A stretch of DNA of 64,000 nt, from NCBI RefSeq assembly GCF_010645065.1, contig NZ_JAADZW010000008.1:1-64000 (forward strand), given 5' to 3'. Each line of letters opens with the position of its first letter. Position 1 is the first letter of the stretch. Below are positions 8,269 through 17,174 of this stretch, one piece after another. The DNA comes from Flavobacterium fluviatile. GTDB taxonomy: Bacteria; Bacteroidota; Bacteroidia; Flavobacteriales; Flavobacteriaceae. A model generated the notes under the pieces. That model was given only the letters and a program-made list of their open reading frames with translations. It made no database searches and was not told where the DNA came from. The translations under genes and the position numbers were made by a program.

Positions 8269-9777
8269 ATGAGAAAAAAATTCTTTGTCTACGGAATCTT
8301 ATTCTTTCTATTAGTTGCAGCCATTTATTATTATTTCAAAGTTGGCTTTTTATTATTGATAATCCTGCCTGTTTTATTGGTTATAGGAATTTTTAATTCC
8401 GTTCAGAAAAAACATGCAATTTTAAGAAACTTTCCTGTTTTAGGGTATTTCAGATATTTATTTGAAACGATTGCACCTGAAATTCAGCAGTATTTCATTG
8501 AAAGATCCACAGACGGAAAGCCTTTTTCAAGAAATCAGCGCTCATTGGTCTATCAAAGAGCAAAAAACATAGACTCTAACACACCTTTTGGAACACAGCA
8601 AAACTTAAATACAGATAGTTACGAAGGAATCAAACACTCTATTTTTCCGGCCAAAGTAAACGAAGAATTACCTCGTGTACTGGTTGGAGGAAAAGACTGC
8701 AAACAGCCTTACTCTGCTTCTTTATTTAATGTATCGGCAATGAGTTTTGGTTCTTTGAGCGAAAATGCCGTTCGTGCCATAAACATTGGAGCCAAAAAAG
8801 GCAATTTTTACCAAAACACAGGAGAAGGCGGATTGACCGAATATCATTTGGCCGGCGGCGGCGATATTACCTGGCAAATTGGTACCGGTTATTTTGGATG
8901 CCGTGATGCGGAAGGGAATTTCAGTCCTGAAAAATTCTCTGAAAAAGCCAATCTTCCAACCGTAAAAATGATCGAAATCAAACTCTCGCAAGGTGCCAAA
9001 CCAGGTCATGGAGGTGTACTTCCGGCAGCTAAAAACACTGAGCAGATTGCTAAAATCAGAGGCGTTGTACCACATACCATGATACTTTCTCCTCCAGGCC
9101 ATCATGCTTTTTCAGATGCGAAAGGATTAGTTCATTTCATAAAACAATTACGTGATTTATCAAACGGAAAACCAATCGGATTTAAGTTATGCATTGGAAA
9201 CACTGAAGAATTTGAAGCCATCTGTCACGAAATGATCGCTGAAGATATTTATCCCGACTTCATTACCATTGACGGTGCTGAAGGCGGGACCGGAGCAGCT
9301 CCGTTAGAATTCGCCGATGGAGTCGGAATGCCTTTCGAACCGGCTTTAATCTTTGTAAACAAAACTTTGGTTAGCTTAAACATCAGAGACAAAATCAGAA
9401 TTATAGGAAGCGGGAAAATCATATCAGGATATTCTATTCTTCACGCCATTGCTTTAGGAGCAGATATGTGCAACAGTGCAAGAGGCTTTATGTTTGCACT
9501 CGGCTGCATTCAGGCGTTGCGCTGTCATAATAACGAGTGCCCAACCGGAGTTGCCACTCAAAACAAAATGCTGATGAAAGGTTTGGTTGTTACCGATAAA
9601 TCCGAACGGGTGTACCATTTTCATAAAAACACACTTCATGCCGCAAACGAACTTTTGGCTGCAGCCGGCAAAACGTCTTTTGGAGATGTAGATATTAATA
9701 TATTTATGAGAGGAGATGAATTTACAAATCTATCAGAATTATATTTTCCGGACAATTTGAAAAATGTTACCAGATGA
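8269..9777 (+). CDS. FMN-binding glutamate-synthase-family protein, membrane-anchored
   Basis: A 502-residue protein. Two hydrophobic helices occupy residues 5-45. A TIM-barrel follows, like the central and FMN domains of ferredoxin/NADPH glutamate synthase. Characteristic segments are MSFGSLSENAVRAINIGA, NTGEGGLTEYH, QGAKPGHGGVLPA, GAEGGTGAAP and the Fe-S cysteine cluster region ALGCIQALRCHNNECPTGV. It lacks the amidotransferase and GXGXG domains of GltB (about 1500 residues), so it is a stand-alone domain protein whose reaction is not settled. A bidirectional terminator follows. Confidence 0.9.
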   Translation: MRKKFFVYGILFFLLVAAIYYYFKVGFLLLIILPVLLVIGIFNSVQKKHAILRNFPVLGYFRYLFETIAPEIQQYFIERSTDGKPFSRNQRSLVYQRAKNIDSNTPFGTQQNLNTDSYEGIKHSIFPAKVNEELPRVLVGGKDCKQPYSASLFNVSAMSFGSLSENAVRAINIGAKKGNFYQNTGEGGLTEYHLAGGGDITWQIGTGYFGCRDAEGNFSPEKFSEKANLPTVKMIEIKLSQGAKPGHGGVLPAAKNTEQIAKIRGVVPHTMILSPPGHHAFSDAKGLVHFIKQLRDLSNGKPIGFKLCIGNTEEFEAICHEMIAEDIYPDFITIDGAEGGTGAAPLEFADGVGMPFEPALIFVNKTLVSLNIRDKIRIIGSGKIISGYSILHAIALGADMCNSARGFMFALGCIQALRCHNNECPTGVATQNKMLMKGLVVTDKSERVYHFHKNTLHAANELLAAAGKTSFGDVDINIFMRGDEFTNLSELYFPDNLKNVTR

Positions 9778-9788
9778 AATTAAATACA

Positions 9789-9822
9789 AAAGCCTCTTTG
9801 ATTTGACAAAGAGGCTTCGTTT
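9789..9822. terminator. Bidirectional terminator between convergent genes
   Basis: Perfect 11-bp stem AAGCCTCTTTG / CAAAGAGGCTT with a 6-nt loop. It sits between a rightward gene ending at 9777 and a leftward gene ending at 9848. Confidence 0.85.
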
Positions 9823-9847
9823 ATTTGAGCTGTCCAAAAAATAATGA

Positions 9848-10285
9848 TCAAAGTTTTGCTGTTACTTTATTTTCATCTGCGCTTCCTGAACCTGTTAAAG
9901 CTGCTAATTCTTCCTGACCAATTAATTTTTGTGCTATTATGGAATTGTTATAAGCTAAAAAATAAACATCAAATTTCACCCCCTCTTCAATCAACTCCTT
10001 AGAAATCTGATCGTTGTCAATCATTCCTTTCAACAAATCCGGAAATGACTCGCTATAAGTCTGTTTATTCTCATCTGTTTCCTCCAGATTGGTTTCAATT
10101 CTAATCTCAATTTTATTCTCGCTTAAAAATGCTTTTGCAGCTGTACTGGTAATATTTGAACCTTTTATAGAACTTGAAGTATTGTATGTAGCTACATGTT
10201 CCTGAATTTTTTGTTTTGTATTTTTACAACTTACTAACATTAGTACAGCCGCAAACACAAATGCGATTTGGGTAATTTTAATCAT
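9848..10285 (-). CDS. Small lipoprotein, paralogue A
   Basis: A 145-residue lipoprotein. The signal peptide ends at lipobox Cys20 (LMLVSCKN), followed by TKQKIQEHVATYN. It is homologous over its length to the next gene upstream (10518-10922): both share CKNTKQK.QE.V.TYN, a KIE.R.ET.L segment, and EL..EGV.F..Y.LA..N. No known domain or catalytic motif is visible. The pair looks like a tandem duplication of an envelope protein of unknown role. Confidence 0.75.
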   Translation of the reverse strand: MIKITQIAFVFAAVLMLVSCKNTKQKIQEHVATYNTSSSIKGSNITSTAAKAFLSENKIEIRIETNLEETDENKQTYSESFPDLLKGMIDNDQISKELIEEGVKFDVYFLAYNNSIIAQKLIGQEELAALTGSGSADENKVTAKL

Positions 10286-10517
10286 AATTTTTTAGGTTTT
10301 TAGGTTAATTTTTATTCGATTTCACTCAAACATAATAAAATATTAACACAAAAACAACATTTATACAATTTTAACAAAAACAAGAAATTACTGCCCGGAA
10401 TAATATATAAGAATAAGATTAACAAAACTTTAGCCGAAAGATCACGAAAAAATCTCAATAATAAAATTTCAAAGTGCTTGGAATTTAGTCGGTGTATATT
10501 TTAAAAAAAATGATTGA

Positions 10518-10922
10518 TTATTTTAAATATTGAAGCGATTCCTTTGTAAGTACTTCCCTATTTAAAACAGTATTATCATCAGCTAAATAGTAAAGGTGAA
10601 ATTCTACTCCTTCTGCTATTAATTCTGTTGGAATCTGATCTTTTTTAATCATGGATTGTCTCATTCTTGCAAATGCTACAGAAACAGCAGCTTTTTTGGC
10701 TTCACTTTGTTTTAAATCAGTTTCAAAACGCAATTCTATTTTGTTATCATTAATATAACCTCTTGCTGTAGTCAGCGTTACATTTTCGGCTCTAAAACCC
10801 GGAGCAATAGTATTGTTGTATGTAACCACATACTCCTGGAGTTTTTGTTTAGTGTTTTTACAGCCGATCAGTACCATTACAGCAAGAATGGCAAATACGA
10901 TTTTGGATAGTTTATTAATCAT
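10518..10922 (-). CDS. Small lipoprotein, paralogue B
   Basis: A 134-residue lipoprotein with lipobox Cys21 (VMVLIGCKN) and a mature part parallel to the neighbour at 9848-10285. The mature domain is predicted alpha/beta, with a central KIELRFETDL strand and a C-terminal EGVEFHLYYLADDN strand. The 232-bp gap between the paralogues has no strong terminator, so they may be co-transcribed with the DUF386-type gene 20 bp upstream. Function unknown. Confidence 0.75.
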   Translation of the reverse strand: MINKLSKIVFAILAVMVLIGCKNTKQKLQEYVVTYNNTIAPGFRAENVTLTTARGYINDNKIELRFETDLKQSEAKKAAVSVAFARMRQSMIKKDQIPTELIAEGVEFHLYYLADDNTVLNREVLTKESLQYLK

Positions 10923-10942
10923 TTCGATGTGGTTTAATGATG

Positions 10943-11392
10943 CTATATTTCAACTTTTATCACAATTTTATTCAGCATACCGCCTGTAATCATCGGAGCA
11001 TGAACATCTTCCGGAAAAAGAATTACAAATTGATTTTTATTTAACTTGAAAAACATATCAGGTGCATCATTAAAAAAACAGACATCTTTTTCATCATTAT
11101 AAGTACCGTTTGGAATTTTACAATTTGCTCTTGGTTTCCACGCAAAGGTTTCCGTTTCACTTATACAAAACTGAATGTCAATATTTTTATCATGACATTC
11201 AAAAGTTTTTAAGCTTTCTTCAACTGTTTTCCCTTTTCCCTGAAATCCGAAAAATCTTACTCCTTCAATTTCATGTTTAAAATCGGCGGAAAGATTTTCT
11301 AAATCATTTTCACGCAGGTAATCAAAAGCTTTTTTGAAGGACGGATGCAAAATTTCGTATTTTGCTGCATTCTCTAAAGAATCTATAATCAT
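10943..11392 (-). CDS. YhcH/YjgK/YiaL (DUF386) family protein
   Basis: A 149-residue cupin-like protein. The family is small, metal-binding and often encoded with sugar catabolism genes; members were once called beta-galactosidase beta subunits. Family landmarks are the VRFFGFQGKGKTVEESLKTFECHDKNIDIQF block at about 45-75, with C-H-D-K-N-I-D as a putative metal-ligand segment, and FVILFPEDVHAPMI near the C-terminus with its conserved His. The N-terminal SLENAAKYEILHPSFKKAFDYL is also typical. No sugar genes are adjacent here, so the substrate is unclear. Confidence 0.85.
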   Translation of the reverse strand: MIIDSLENAAKYEILHPSFKKAFDYLRENDLENLSADFKHEIEGVRFFGFQGKGKTVEESLKTFECHDKNIDIQFCISETETFAWKPRANCKIPNGTYNDEKDVCFFNDAPDMFFKLNKNQFVILFPEDVHAPMITGGMLNKIVIKVEI

Positions 11393-11542
11393 AATTCGAT
11401 TGTTATTTGAGTTGATTTTTCTTATAAAAATAGGATTTAATTTATTTCAATCCCTATAAATTATCTGATTTAGTAAATCAATTACAACTTCTTTGTAACT
11501 TTGTGAATGGCAAATTTTCTTTAAAACAATCAAACATTTCCT

Positions 11543-11917
11543 TTGAAAAATCCCCGAATAACTTATTTCATCTCTTTGATTATTGTTATTTTTCTTGGAA
11601 TCATTTCACGAAAAATTGATTTCATTCCGTTATGTTTTGGAGATTTTCTTTACGGAGTTATGATTTATATTTTAACCCGAATCTTTCTGATTAATCAAAA
11701 ACCGATTCAAATTGCCATTATTTCATTATTTATCTGCTATAGCATTGAATTCTTTCAGCTTTATCAATCAGACTGGATTATAGCAATTAGAAAAACTCTT
11801 TTGGGGAAATATGTTCTGGGTCAGGGATTTTTATGGACAGATCTAGCAGCTTATACTTTTGGAGCTGCTTTTGCTTTTATCATTGAAAAAAAATACATTA
11901 AAAAACCATACATATGA
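11543..11917 (+). CDS. DUF2809 family membrane protein
   Basis: A 124-residue protein with four hydrophobic helices. The signature is FGDFLYGVMIYIL, then IEFFQLYQ and LGQGFLWTDLAAY, which match DUF2809. The only usable start is TTG at 11543; no in-frame ATG gives the first helix. The stop codon overlaps the start of rdgB by 4 bp (ATGA type), so the two are translationally coupled. The role is unknown; coupling to rdgB may be coincidental. Confidence 0.8.
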   Translation: MKNPRITYFISLIIVIFLGIISRKIDFIPLCFGDFLYGVMIYILTRIFLINQKPIQIAIISLFICYSIEFFQLYQSDWIIAIRKTLLGKYVLGQGFLWTDLAAYTFGAAFAFIIEKKYIKKPYI

Positions 11918-12492
11918 AACTAGTTTTCGCATCAAACAATAAAAATAAAATTAAAGAAATTCAAAGTATTCTAAACGGATCTATACAAATATTAGGTCTG
12001 GAAGAAATTGGCTGTTACGAAGAAATTCCTGAAACTGCAGACACCATTGAAGGAAATGCTGTTTTAAAAGCCAATTATGTAACCGAAAAATATGGTTATG
12101 ATTGTTTTGCAGATGATACCGGTTTAGAAGTGACAGCTTTAAACGGAGAACCGGGTGTTTATTCGGCTAGGTATGCCGGAGAACACAAAGATTCTAATGA
12201 CAATATTAATAAGCTTTTGGAGGCATTAAAAAAGGAGTCAGACAGAAGCGCACAGTTCAAGACCGTTATTGCATTAAATTTAAATGGCTCACAACATTTG
12301 TTTACCGGAATTGCAAAAGGAAATATTACTTTGGATAAAGCAGGAAACCATGGTTTTGGATACGATCCGGTTTTTCAGCCTGAAAATTATGCAGAAACAT
12401 TTGCTGAACTGGATTCTGAAATAAAGAATAAAATCAGTCATCGGGCTAAAGCAACTCAGCAACTAATTGATTTCCTGAATTCAACAAAATAA
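11914..12492 (+). CDS. rdgB: Non-canonical purine NTP pyrophosphatase (RdgB/HAM1)
   Basis: A 192-residue house-cleaning enzyme that hydrolyses dITP/ITP/XTP to monophosphates and keeps deaminated purines out of nucleic acids. The N-terminal FASNNKNKIKEIQSIL binds the nucleotide. FADDTGLEVTALNGEPGVYSARYAG carries the catalytic acidic residues. GFGYDPVF and SHRAKA complete the HAM1 signature. Length is normal. It overlaps the preceding DUF2809 gene by 4 bp. Confidence 0.96.
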   Translation: MKLVFASNNKNKIKEIQSILNGSIQILGLEEIGCYEEIPETADTIEGNAVLKANYVTEKYGYDCFADDTGLEVTALNGEPGVYSARYAGEHKDSNDNINKLLEALKKESDRSAQFKTVIALNLNGSQHLFTGIAKGNITLDKAGNHGFGYDPVFQPENYAETFAELDSEIKNKISHRAKATQQLIDFLNSTK

Positions 12493-12657
12493 TTGTTTAA
12501 AATAAAACATTTAAACAGATAAAATTTATATTTTAAGACGTGTTTTTTTCTATTTTATTTCAAAATGTTTCACACCACAAACATAACTTTTTGACAATCA
12601 AATCATAACAAAAACACAAATCTTAAAATTGCATTAGTTTATATGAATTATTAACAG

Positions 12658-12665
12658 TAATTTTG
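12658..12665 (+). promoter_or_regulatory. Candidate -7 element of the DEAD-box helicase promoter
   Basis: TAATTTTG, a full match to TAnnTTTG and followed by CA, lies 21 bp upstream of the ATG at 12687. No TTG occurs at the usual 17-23 bp upstream. Transcription from here would give a very short leader and exclude the in-frame TTG at 12663 as the start. Confidence 0.5.
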
Positions 12666-12686
12666 CACCCTATTTTAAAAATACAT

Positions 12687-14576
12687 ATGAATAAATTTGA
12701 ACAATTAGGATTGAATGAATCGTTACTGAAGGCGATTTTAGATCTAGGATTTGAGAATCCGTCGGAAGTACAGGAGAAAGCGATTCCCCTATTATTGGAA
12801 AAAGATACAGATATGGTTGCGTTGGCTCAGACAGGGACAGGGAAAACGGCAGCTTTCGGTTTTCCGCTAATCCAAAAAATTGATGCTGACAACAGAAATA
12901 CACAGGCATTAGTTTTATCGCCAACAAGGGAGCTTTGTTTACAGATTACCAACGAACTTAAAAACTACTCAAAATACGAAAAAGGTATTAATGTGGTAGC
13001 AGTTTACGGAGGAGCTAGTATTACAGAGCAGGCAAGAGAAATAAAGAGAGGGGCACAAATTATTGTGGCTACTCCCGGGAGAATGCAGGACATGATCAAC
13101 AGAGGTTTGGTTAACATTAAAAACATAGACTACTGTGTTCTTGATGAGGCAGACGAAATGCTGAACATGGGATTTTATGAAGATATCGTATCTATTTTAT
13201 CAGATACTCCGGATGAGAAAAGCACATGGTTGTTCTCTGCAACTATGCCACAAGAGGTTGCCAGAATTGCAAAACAATTTATGAGCGAGCCATTAGAAAT
13301 TACAGTCGGAACTAAAAACTCAGGATCAGCAACGGTTTCTCACGAATTTTATCTAGTAAACGCACGTGACCGTTACGAAGCCCTGAAACGTTTAGCTGAT
13401 GCTAATCCGGACATTTTCTCTGTAGTTTTCTGTCGTACGAAAAGAGACACTCAGGCTATTGCTGAAAAATTAATTGAAGACGGTTATAGTGCCGCTGCGT
13501 TACACGGAGATTTATCTCAGGCTCAGCGTGACGGTGTAATGAAATCTTTCCGTGGAAGACAAATCCAGATGCTTGTTGCTACTGACGTAGCTGCACGTGG
13601 TATAGATGTTGATAACGTAACACACGTTGTGAACTACCAGTTACCAGATGAAATCGAAACGTACAACCACCGTTCTGGACGTACCGGTAGAGCAGGAAAA
13701 TTAGGAACTTCTATTGTAATTGTTACAAAAAGTGAGTTGCGTAAAATTTCTTCTATCGAAAGAATCATCAAACAAAAATTCGAAGAAAAATCTATTCCAT
13801 CCGGAATTGAAATCTGCGAAATTCAGTTATTACACTTAGCTAACAAAATTAAAGATACTGAGGTTGATCACGAAATTGACAACTACTTACCGGCAATCAA
13901 CAATGTTCTTGAAGATTTATCTAAAGAAGAACTGATCAAAAAAATGGTTTCAGTAGAATTCAACCGTTTCATTACTTACTACAAAAAGAACAGAGATATT
14001 TCTGTTCAGTCTTCTAACGAAAGACGTGAAAGAGGTGATTCTGAACCAAGGGAATTCAATAATAACGGAGCAGTTCGTTATTTTGTAAACATTGGCTCAA
14101 GAGACAATTTTGACTGGATGACACTAAAAGACTACCTGAAAGAAACATTAGACTTAGGTCGTGATGACGTTTTCAAAGTAGATGTAAAAGAAGGTTTCTC
14201 TTTCTTCAACACAGATCCTGAGCACACTGATAAAGTAATGGATATCTTAAACAACGTTCAGTTAGAAGGACGTCGTATTAATGTTGAAATCTCTAAAAAT
14301 GACGGCGGAGGAAGACGTGACCACAACAACCGTGGCGGAAGACGTGATGCAGGAAGAAGAGACGGAAACTTTGCTCCAAGACGTGAAGGCGGATTTAGAA
14401 GCGACAGAAACTCAGCTCCAAGACGTGAAGGTTCAGGAGGAGGATTCAGAAGCGAAAGAAATGCTGCTCCGAGAGAAGGAGGTTTCAGAAGAAGCGAAGG
14501 AAGCTCAGAAAGAGCTCCAAGACGTTCTGAAAGCTTTGGTGATTCGCCAAGACCAAGAAGACCAAGAAGAGATTAA
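12687..14576 (+). CDS. DEAD-box RNA helicase with DbpA-type domain and Arg/Gly-rich tail
   Basis: A 629-residue ATP-dependent RNA helicase of the DeaD/CsdA class, used in ribosome assembly and cold adaptation. In order: Q motif region (FEQLGL...EVQEKAIP), AQTGTGKT, PTREL, TPGR, DEAD, SAT, VVFCRTKR, ATDVAARGID and HRSGRTGRAG. A DbpA-like RNA-binding domain (YFVNIGSRDNFDWMTLKDYL...) occupies about 455-535. A 90-residue tail rich in R, G, D and E follows, with repeats of the type PRREGGFRS, typical of RGG single-strand RNA binding. I start at ATG 12687 rather than TTG 12663 because the -7 element covers the latter. Confidence 0.95.
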   Translation: MNKFEQLGLNESLLKAILDLGFENPSEVQEKAIPLLLEKDTDMVALAQTGTGKTAAFGFPLIQKIDADNRNTQALVLSPTRELCLQITNELKNYSKYEKGINVVAVYGGASITEQAREIKRGAQIIVATPGRMQDMINRGLVNIKNIDYCVLDEADEMLNMGFYEDIVSILSDTPDEKSTWLFSATMPQEVARIAKQFMSEPLEITVGTKNSGSATVSHEFYLVNARDRYEALKRLADANPDIFSVVFCRTKRDTQAIAEKLIEDGYSAAALHGDLSQAQRDGVMKSFRGRQIQMLVATDVAARGIDVDNVTHVVNYQLPDEIETYNHRSGRTGRAGKLGTSIVIVTKSELRKISSIERIIKQKFEEKSIPSGIEICEIQLLHLANKIKDTEVDHEIDNYLPAINNVLEDLSKEELIKKMVSVEFNRFITYYKKNRDISVQSSNERRERGDSEPREFNNNGAVRYFVNIGSRDNFDWMTLKDYLKETLDLGRDDVFKVDVKEGFSFFNTDPEHTDKVMDILNNVQLEGRRINVEISKNDGGGRRDHNNRGGRRDAGRRDGNFAPRREGGFRSDRNSAPRREGSGGGFRSERNAAPREGGFRRSEGSSERAPRRSESFGDSPRPRRPRRD

Positions 14577-14600
14577 ATAATTTGATTTTCTAAAATACAG

Positions 14601-14640
14601 TCCCAAATTCCAGATATAATTGGAATTTGGGATTTTTTTA
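14601..14640 (+). terminator. Intrinsic terminator
   Basis: TCCCAAATTCC / GGAATTTGGGA stem with a 9-nt loop followed by seven T, 24 bp past the helicase stop. Confidence 0.92.
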
Positions 14641-14747
14641 TTATATCAGAAACTTACTCCTGTCTTTGTTAATTTTCTGATAATTATATTTAGATTCTGC
14701 AAAATATTTAATCCCGATTTACTACTTTTAGTGCTTTAAATCAGGAT

Positions 14748-15521
14748 ATGAAATATTTCGCAATTTTCTTTTTTACATTATTGTCAGCCATAGGTTTCGC
14801 TCAGGAAACAACATCGGCGATACCTCAAAGGGTTTCCGGCTACATTTACAACGACAATAGTAAAGAGCCTATTCCTAATGTTAATGTTATCAATACCAAC
14901 AAAGTGCGTGGCGCTATGTCTGACGCAAAAGGATATTTTGAAATAGATGTACAGGTTAATGATACACTTCATTTTTCTATTTTAGGATTTCAATCGTTAA
15001 GAATCAGGGTAACAAACGACTGGGTAAAAAATAAAGTTACAAGAATTCAGCTTACAGAAAAAGCAATTGCCCTTGAAGAAGTTGTTATTGCACCATTTCA
15101 TTTAACCGGTTATCTTGAAGTAGATTCTAAACTGATTCCAACTAAAGAAAACTATCGTTACAGTATTTCCGGGCTTACACAAGGTTATGAAGCAGGCGAA
15201 TATTCTCCAAACGCTTTCGGAAAAGTTTTGGGTTCTATTTTTAATCCGGCCGATATGCTCTATAATTTCTTTGGAAAGAATGGAAGAGAACTCAAGAAAC
15301 TAAAAGAAATGAGGAAAGATGATACTGTCAGGAATTTATTAGAATCAAAATATGACCGGGAAACAGTAGCTGTACTTTTAGGCATCAGCAAAGATGAAAT
15401 CCCTCAAATTCTGGAACGCTGCAGTTACTCTGAAGCTTTTATTCAGGAAGCAAATGATTTACAGATTATGGATGCCATTAGCGCTTGTTATGAGCAATAT
15501 AAAGTATTGAAAAGGAATTAA
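14748..15521 (+). CDS. Exported protein with CarboxypepD_reg-like domain
   Basis: A 257-residue protein. It has a signal peptide (1-19, ending GFAQ) and then a transthyretin-like carboxypeptidase-regulatory domain (about 28-110: VSGYIYNDNSKEPIPNVNVI...AKGYFEIDV..NDTLHFSILGFQSLRIRV). The C-terminal 130 residues are helical (FFGKNGRELKKLKEMRKDD, then a series of charged helices). In SusC-type receptors this domain precedes a TonB plug and barrel, but here there is no barrel. It is probably a periplasmic or surface binding protein of unknown ligand. Terminators flank it on both sides. Confidence 0.8.
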   Translation: MKYFAIFFFTLLSAIGFAQETTSAIPQRVSGYIYNDNSKEPIPNVNVINTNKVRGAMSDAKGYFEIDVQVNDTLHFSILGFQSLRIRVTNDWVKNKVTRIQLTEKAIALEEVVIAPFHLTGYLEVDSKLIPTKENYRYSISGLTQGYEAGEYSPNAFGKVLGSIFNPADMLYNFFGKNGRELKKLKEMRKDDTVRNLLESKYDRETVAVLLGISKDEIPQILERCSYSEAFIQEANDLQIMDAISACYEQYKVLKRN

Positions 15522-15843
15522 TTTACTTTAAAAAATAAAATATTATAATCCTCAATTTTTTAAAAAGTTGAGGATTTTTTTTATAATTCATATTTAAAAA
15601 GCCAAATGAATTATAATGAAATCGGGCAATTGGCAGCATATCATTGTTTATCACTGCAAAAAAGATTTAACTCAAATCCCCTAAAGAACTGTAAAATACT
15701 TCCGTTAAAATTTACAATCAAAAAAGGTCAAATAATTTATCTTTTTTAGCCTTTATAATAAAAATAGTATTTATCTTTAATAGATGTAAAATATTAAAAA
15801 ACAGACCTTTAAAACAAATTACAAGTATTAATTAAACGCGATT
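15522..15843 (+). other. Intergenic region upstream of the porin gene
   Basis: After the terminator at 15548-15583 the remaining 260 bp are AT-rich and must contain the porin promoter. No ORF, convincing promoter motif or repeat is visible. Confidence 0.4.
15548..15583 (+). terminator. Intrinsic terminator
   Basis: ATCCTCAA..TT / AA..TTGAGGAT hairpin with an A/T-rich upper stem followed by eight T, downstream of the CarboxypepD_reg-like gene. Confidence 0.85.
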
Positions 15844-17118
15844 ATGAAAAAAAATTACGTTTTCAAAATTGTATTTTTATTGCTCTTCTTTCTAATGAGC
15901 AGCAAAAGTTTTTCTCAACATACCGATTTAGTTGATGATTCTCAAACTCAAATATTACCAGACACCACAAAAAGTTATTTTATTCCTGATCCTTCTCACA
16001 AAGGAATGAAATGGTCAAGAACTAAAAACAAATGGTTTACTGCCAAATTAGGATTTGCTCCGATTTTAGATTATAACGCTAATTTTCAAAATCAAGACAG
16101 CAAAAACCAGGTTGGTACTCAGGAAAGCAGATTTGATATTAGAAGCGCCAGAGTAATGCTAAGCGGTAAAATAAATTTTAAAAATCCATGGCAATATTTA
16201 ATTAGTGTTGAGTACAAAGGATTTGACCGCCCAGAAGATGCTGATCAAATTGGAATAACAGATTTAAAATTTGTAATTCCGATAACCAAAAACAGCGACA
16301 TAATTGTGGGAAAAATAAAAGAAACCTTTATATATGAAATGGTTGGAGACGCTGCCAATTTACCGCATTTTGAAAGAATTTTAAATCCTTTTTTTAATAG
16401 CCGAAATAATGGCCTTATTTATCGTCACTTTTTTTTAAACAACAGGATATCTGCTTCTGCCGGTGCCTACAGTAGCTGGCCTACAAGTGAAAAAAGCTTT
16501 TCAGACAGTGACGCGACTTATACAGCAAGAATAACCGCACTTCCAAAATGGAATAATGAAGGTAAGGAATTTGTACATATAGCAATTGGTATGCGCTATG
16601 TAGATGTAAAAAATAACATTGTCAGGCTGAAAGGCAAAAACGAATCCAATATATCCAGCTATTATGTTGATACAGGGACTTTAAATGCCCCACACCAATT
16701 TAATCTTAGCTTTGAACAACTATGGAGTCTGGACAATTTTTCTGTATTAATGGAATATGTACATAACTGGACTCCTACTTATGATTTAGGTATGCAGCAG
16801 TTTAGCGGTTATTATGTAACAGGAAGTTATATTTTTAGTGGTGAACAACGCCCTTATGACCAAAAAGCAGCTTACGCAAGAAGAATTAAACCAACAGGAA
16901 AATATGGCGCCTGGGAGATTATTGGCCGTGTAGGTTCAAATGATTTGGAGACTAGAGATGTTCAAGGAGGCATAAACAATCATTATTCTTTAGGACTAAA
17001 CTGGTGGGCAACCAACTACTGGAAAACAGGATTTATTTATGGAGTTGGAAATTTAGACAAAAACGATGTTACCGGAGTAACCAATAGCCTGCAGTTTAGG
17101 ATTCAGTGGATTTATTAA
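15844..17118 (+). CDS. Phosphate-selective porin O/P family outer-membrane protein
   Basis: A 424-residue protein with a signal peptide (1-25, ending KSFSQ) and a beta-barrel. The barrel has the OprO/OprP organisation: KLGFAPILDYNANFQN, FDIRSARVMLSGKINFKNPWQYLISVEY, DLKFVIPITKNSDIIVGKIKETFIYEM, and a C-terminal LQFRIQWIY ending in an aromatic residue, as barrel insertion signals do. OprP in Pseudomonas takes up phosphate, but many members have unknown anion selectivity. No pho genes lie beside it. A hairpin separates it from the convergent pepD. Confidence 0.88.
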   Translation: MKKNYVFKIVFLLLFFLMSSKSFSQHTDLVDDSQTQILPDTTKSYFIPDPSHKGMKWSRTKNKWFTAKLGFAPILDYNANFQNQDSKNQVGTQESRFDIRSARVMLSGKINFKNPWQYLISVEYKGFDRPEDADQIGITDLKFVIPITKNSDIIVGKIKETFIYEMVGDAANLPHFERILNPFFNSRNNGLIYRHFFLNNRISASAGAYSSWPTSEKSFSDSDATYTARITALPKWNNEGKEFVHIAIGMRYVDVKNNIVRLKGKNESNISSYYVDTGTLNAPHQFNLSFEQLWSLDNFSVLMEYVHNWTPTYDLGMQQFSGYYVTGSYIFSGEQRPYDQKAAYARRIKPTGKYGAWEIIGRVGSNDLETRDVQGGINNHYSLGLNWWATNYWKTGFIYGVGNLDKNDVTGVTNSLQFRIQWIY

Positions 17119-17164
17119 AAAAAACAAAAACAGTTTTCAATCAATTAACTGTGAATGAAAACTG
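17117..17164 (-). terminator. Terminator of pepD
   Basis: Perfect 9-bp stem CAGTTTTCA (17131-17139) with TGAAAACTG (17156-17164). On the minus strand it is followed by a long T-rich tract. It may also stop the convergent porin transcript. Confidence 0.75.
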
Positions 17165-17174
17165 CTTTAAACGA

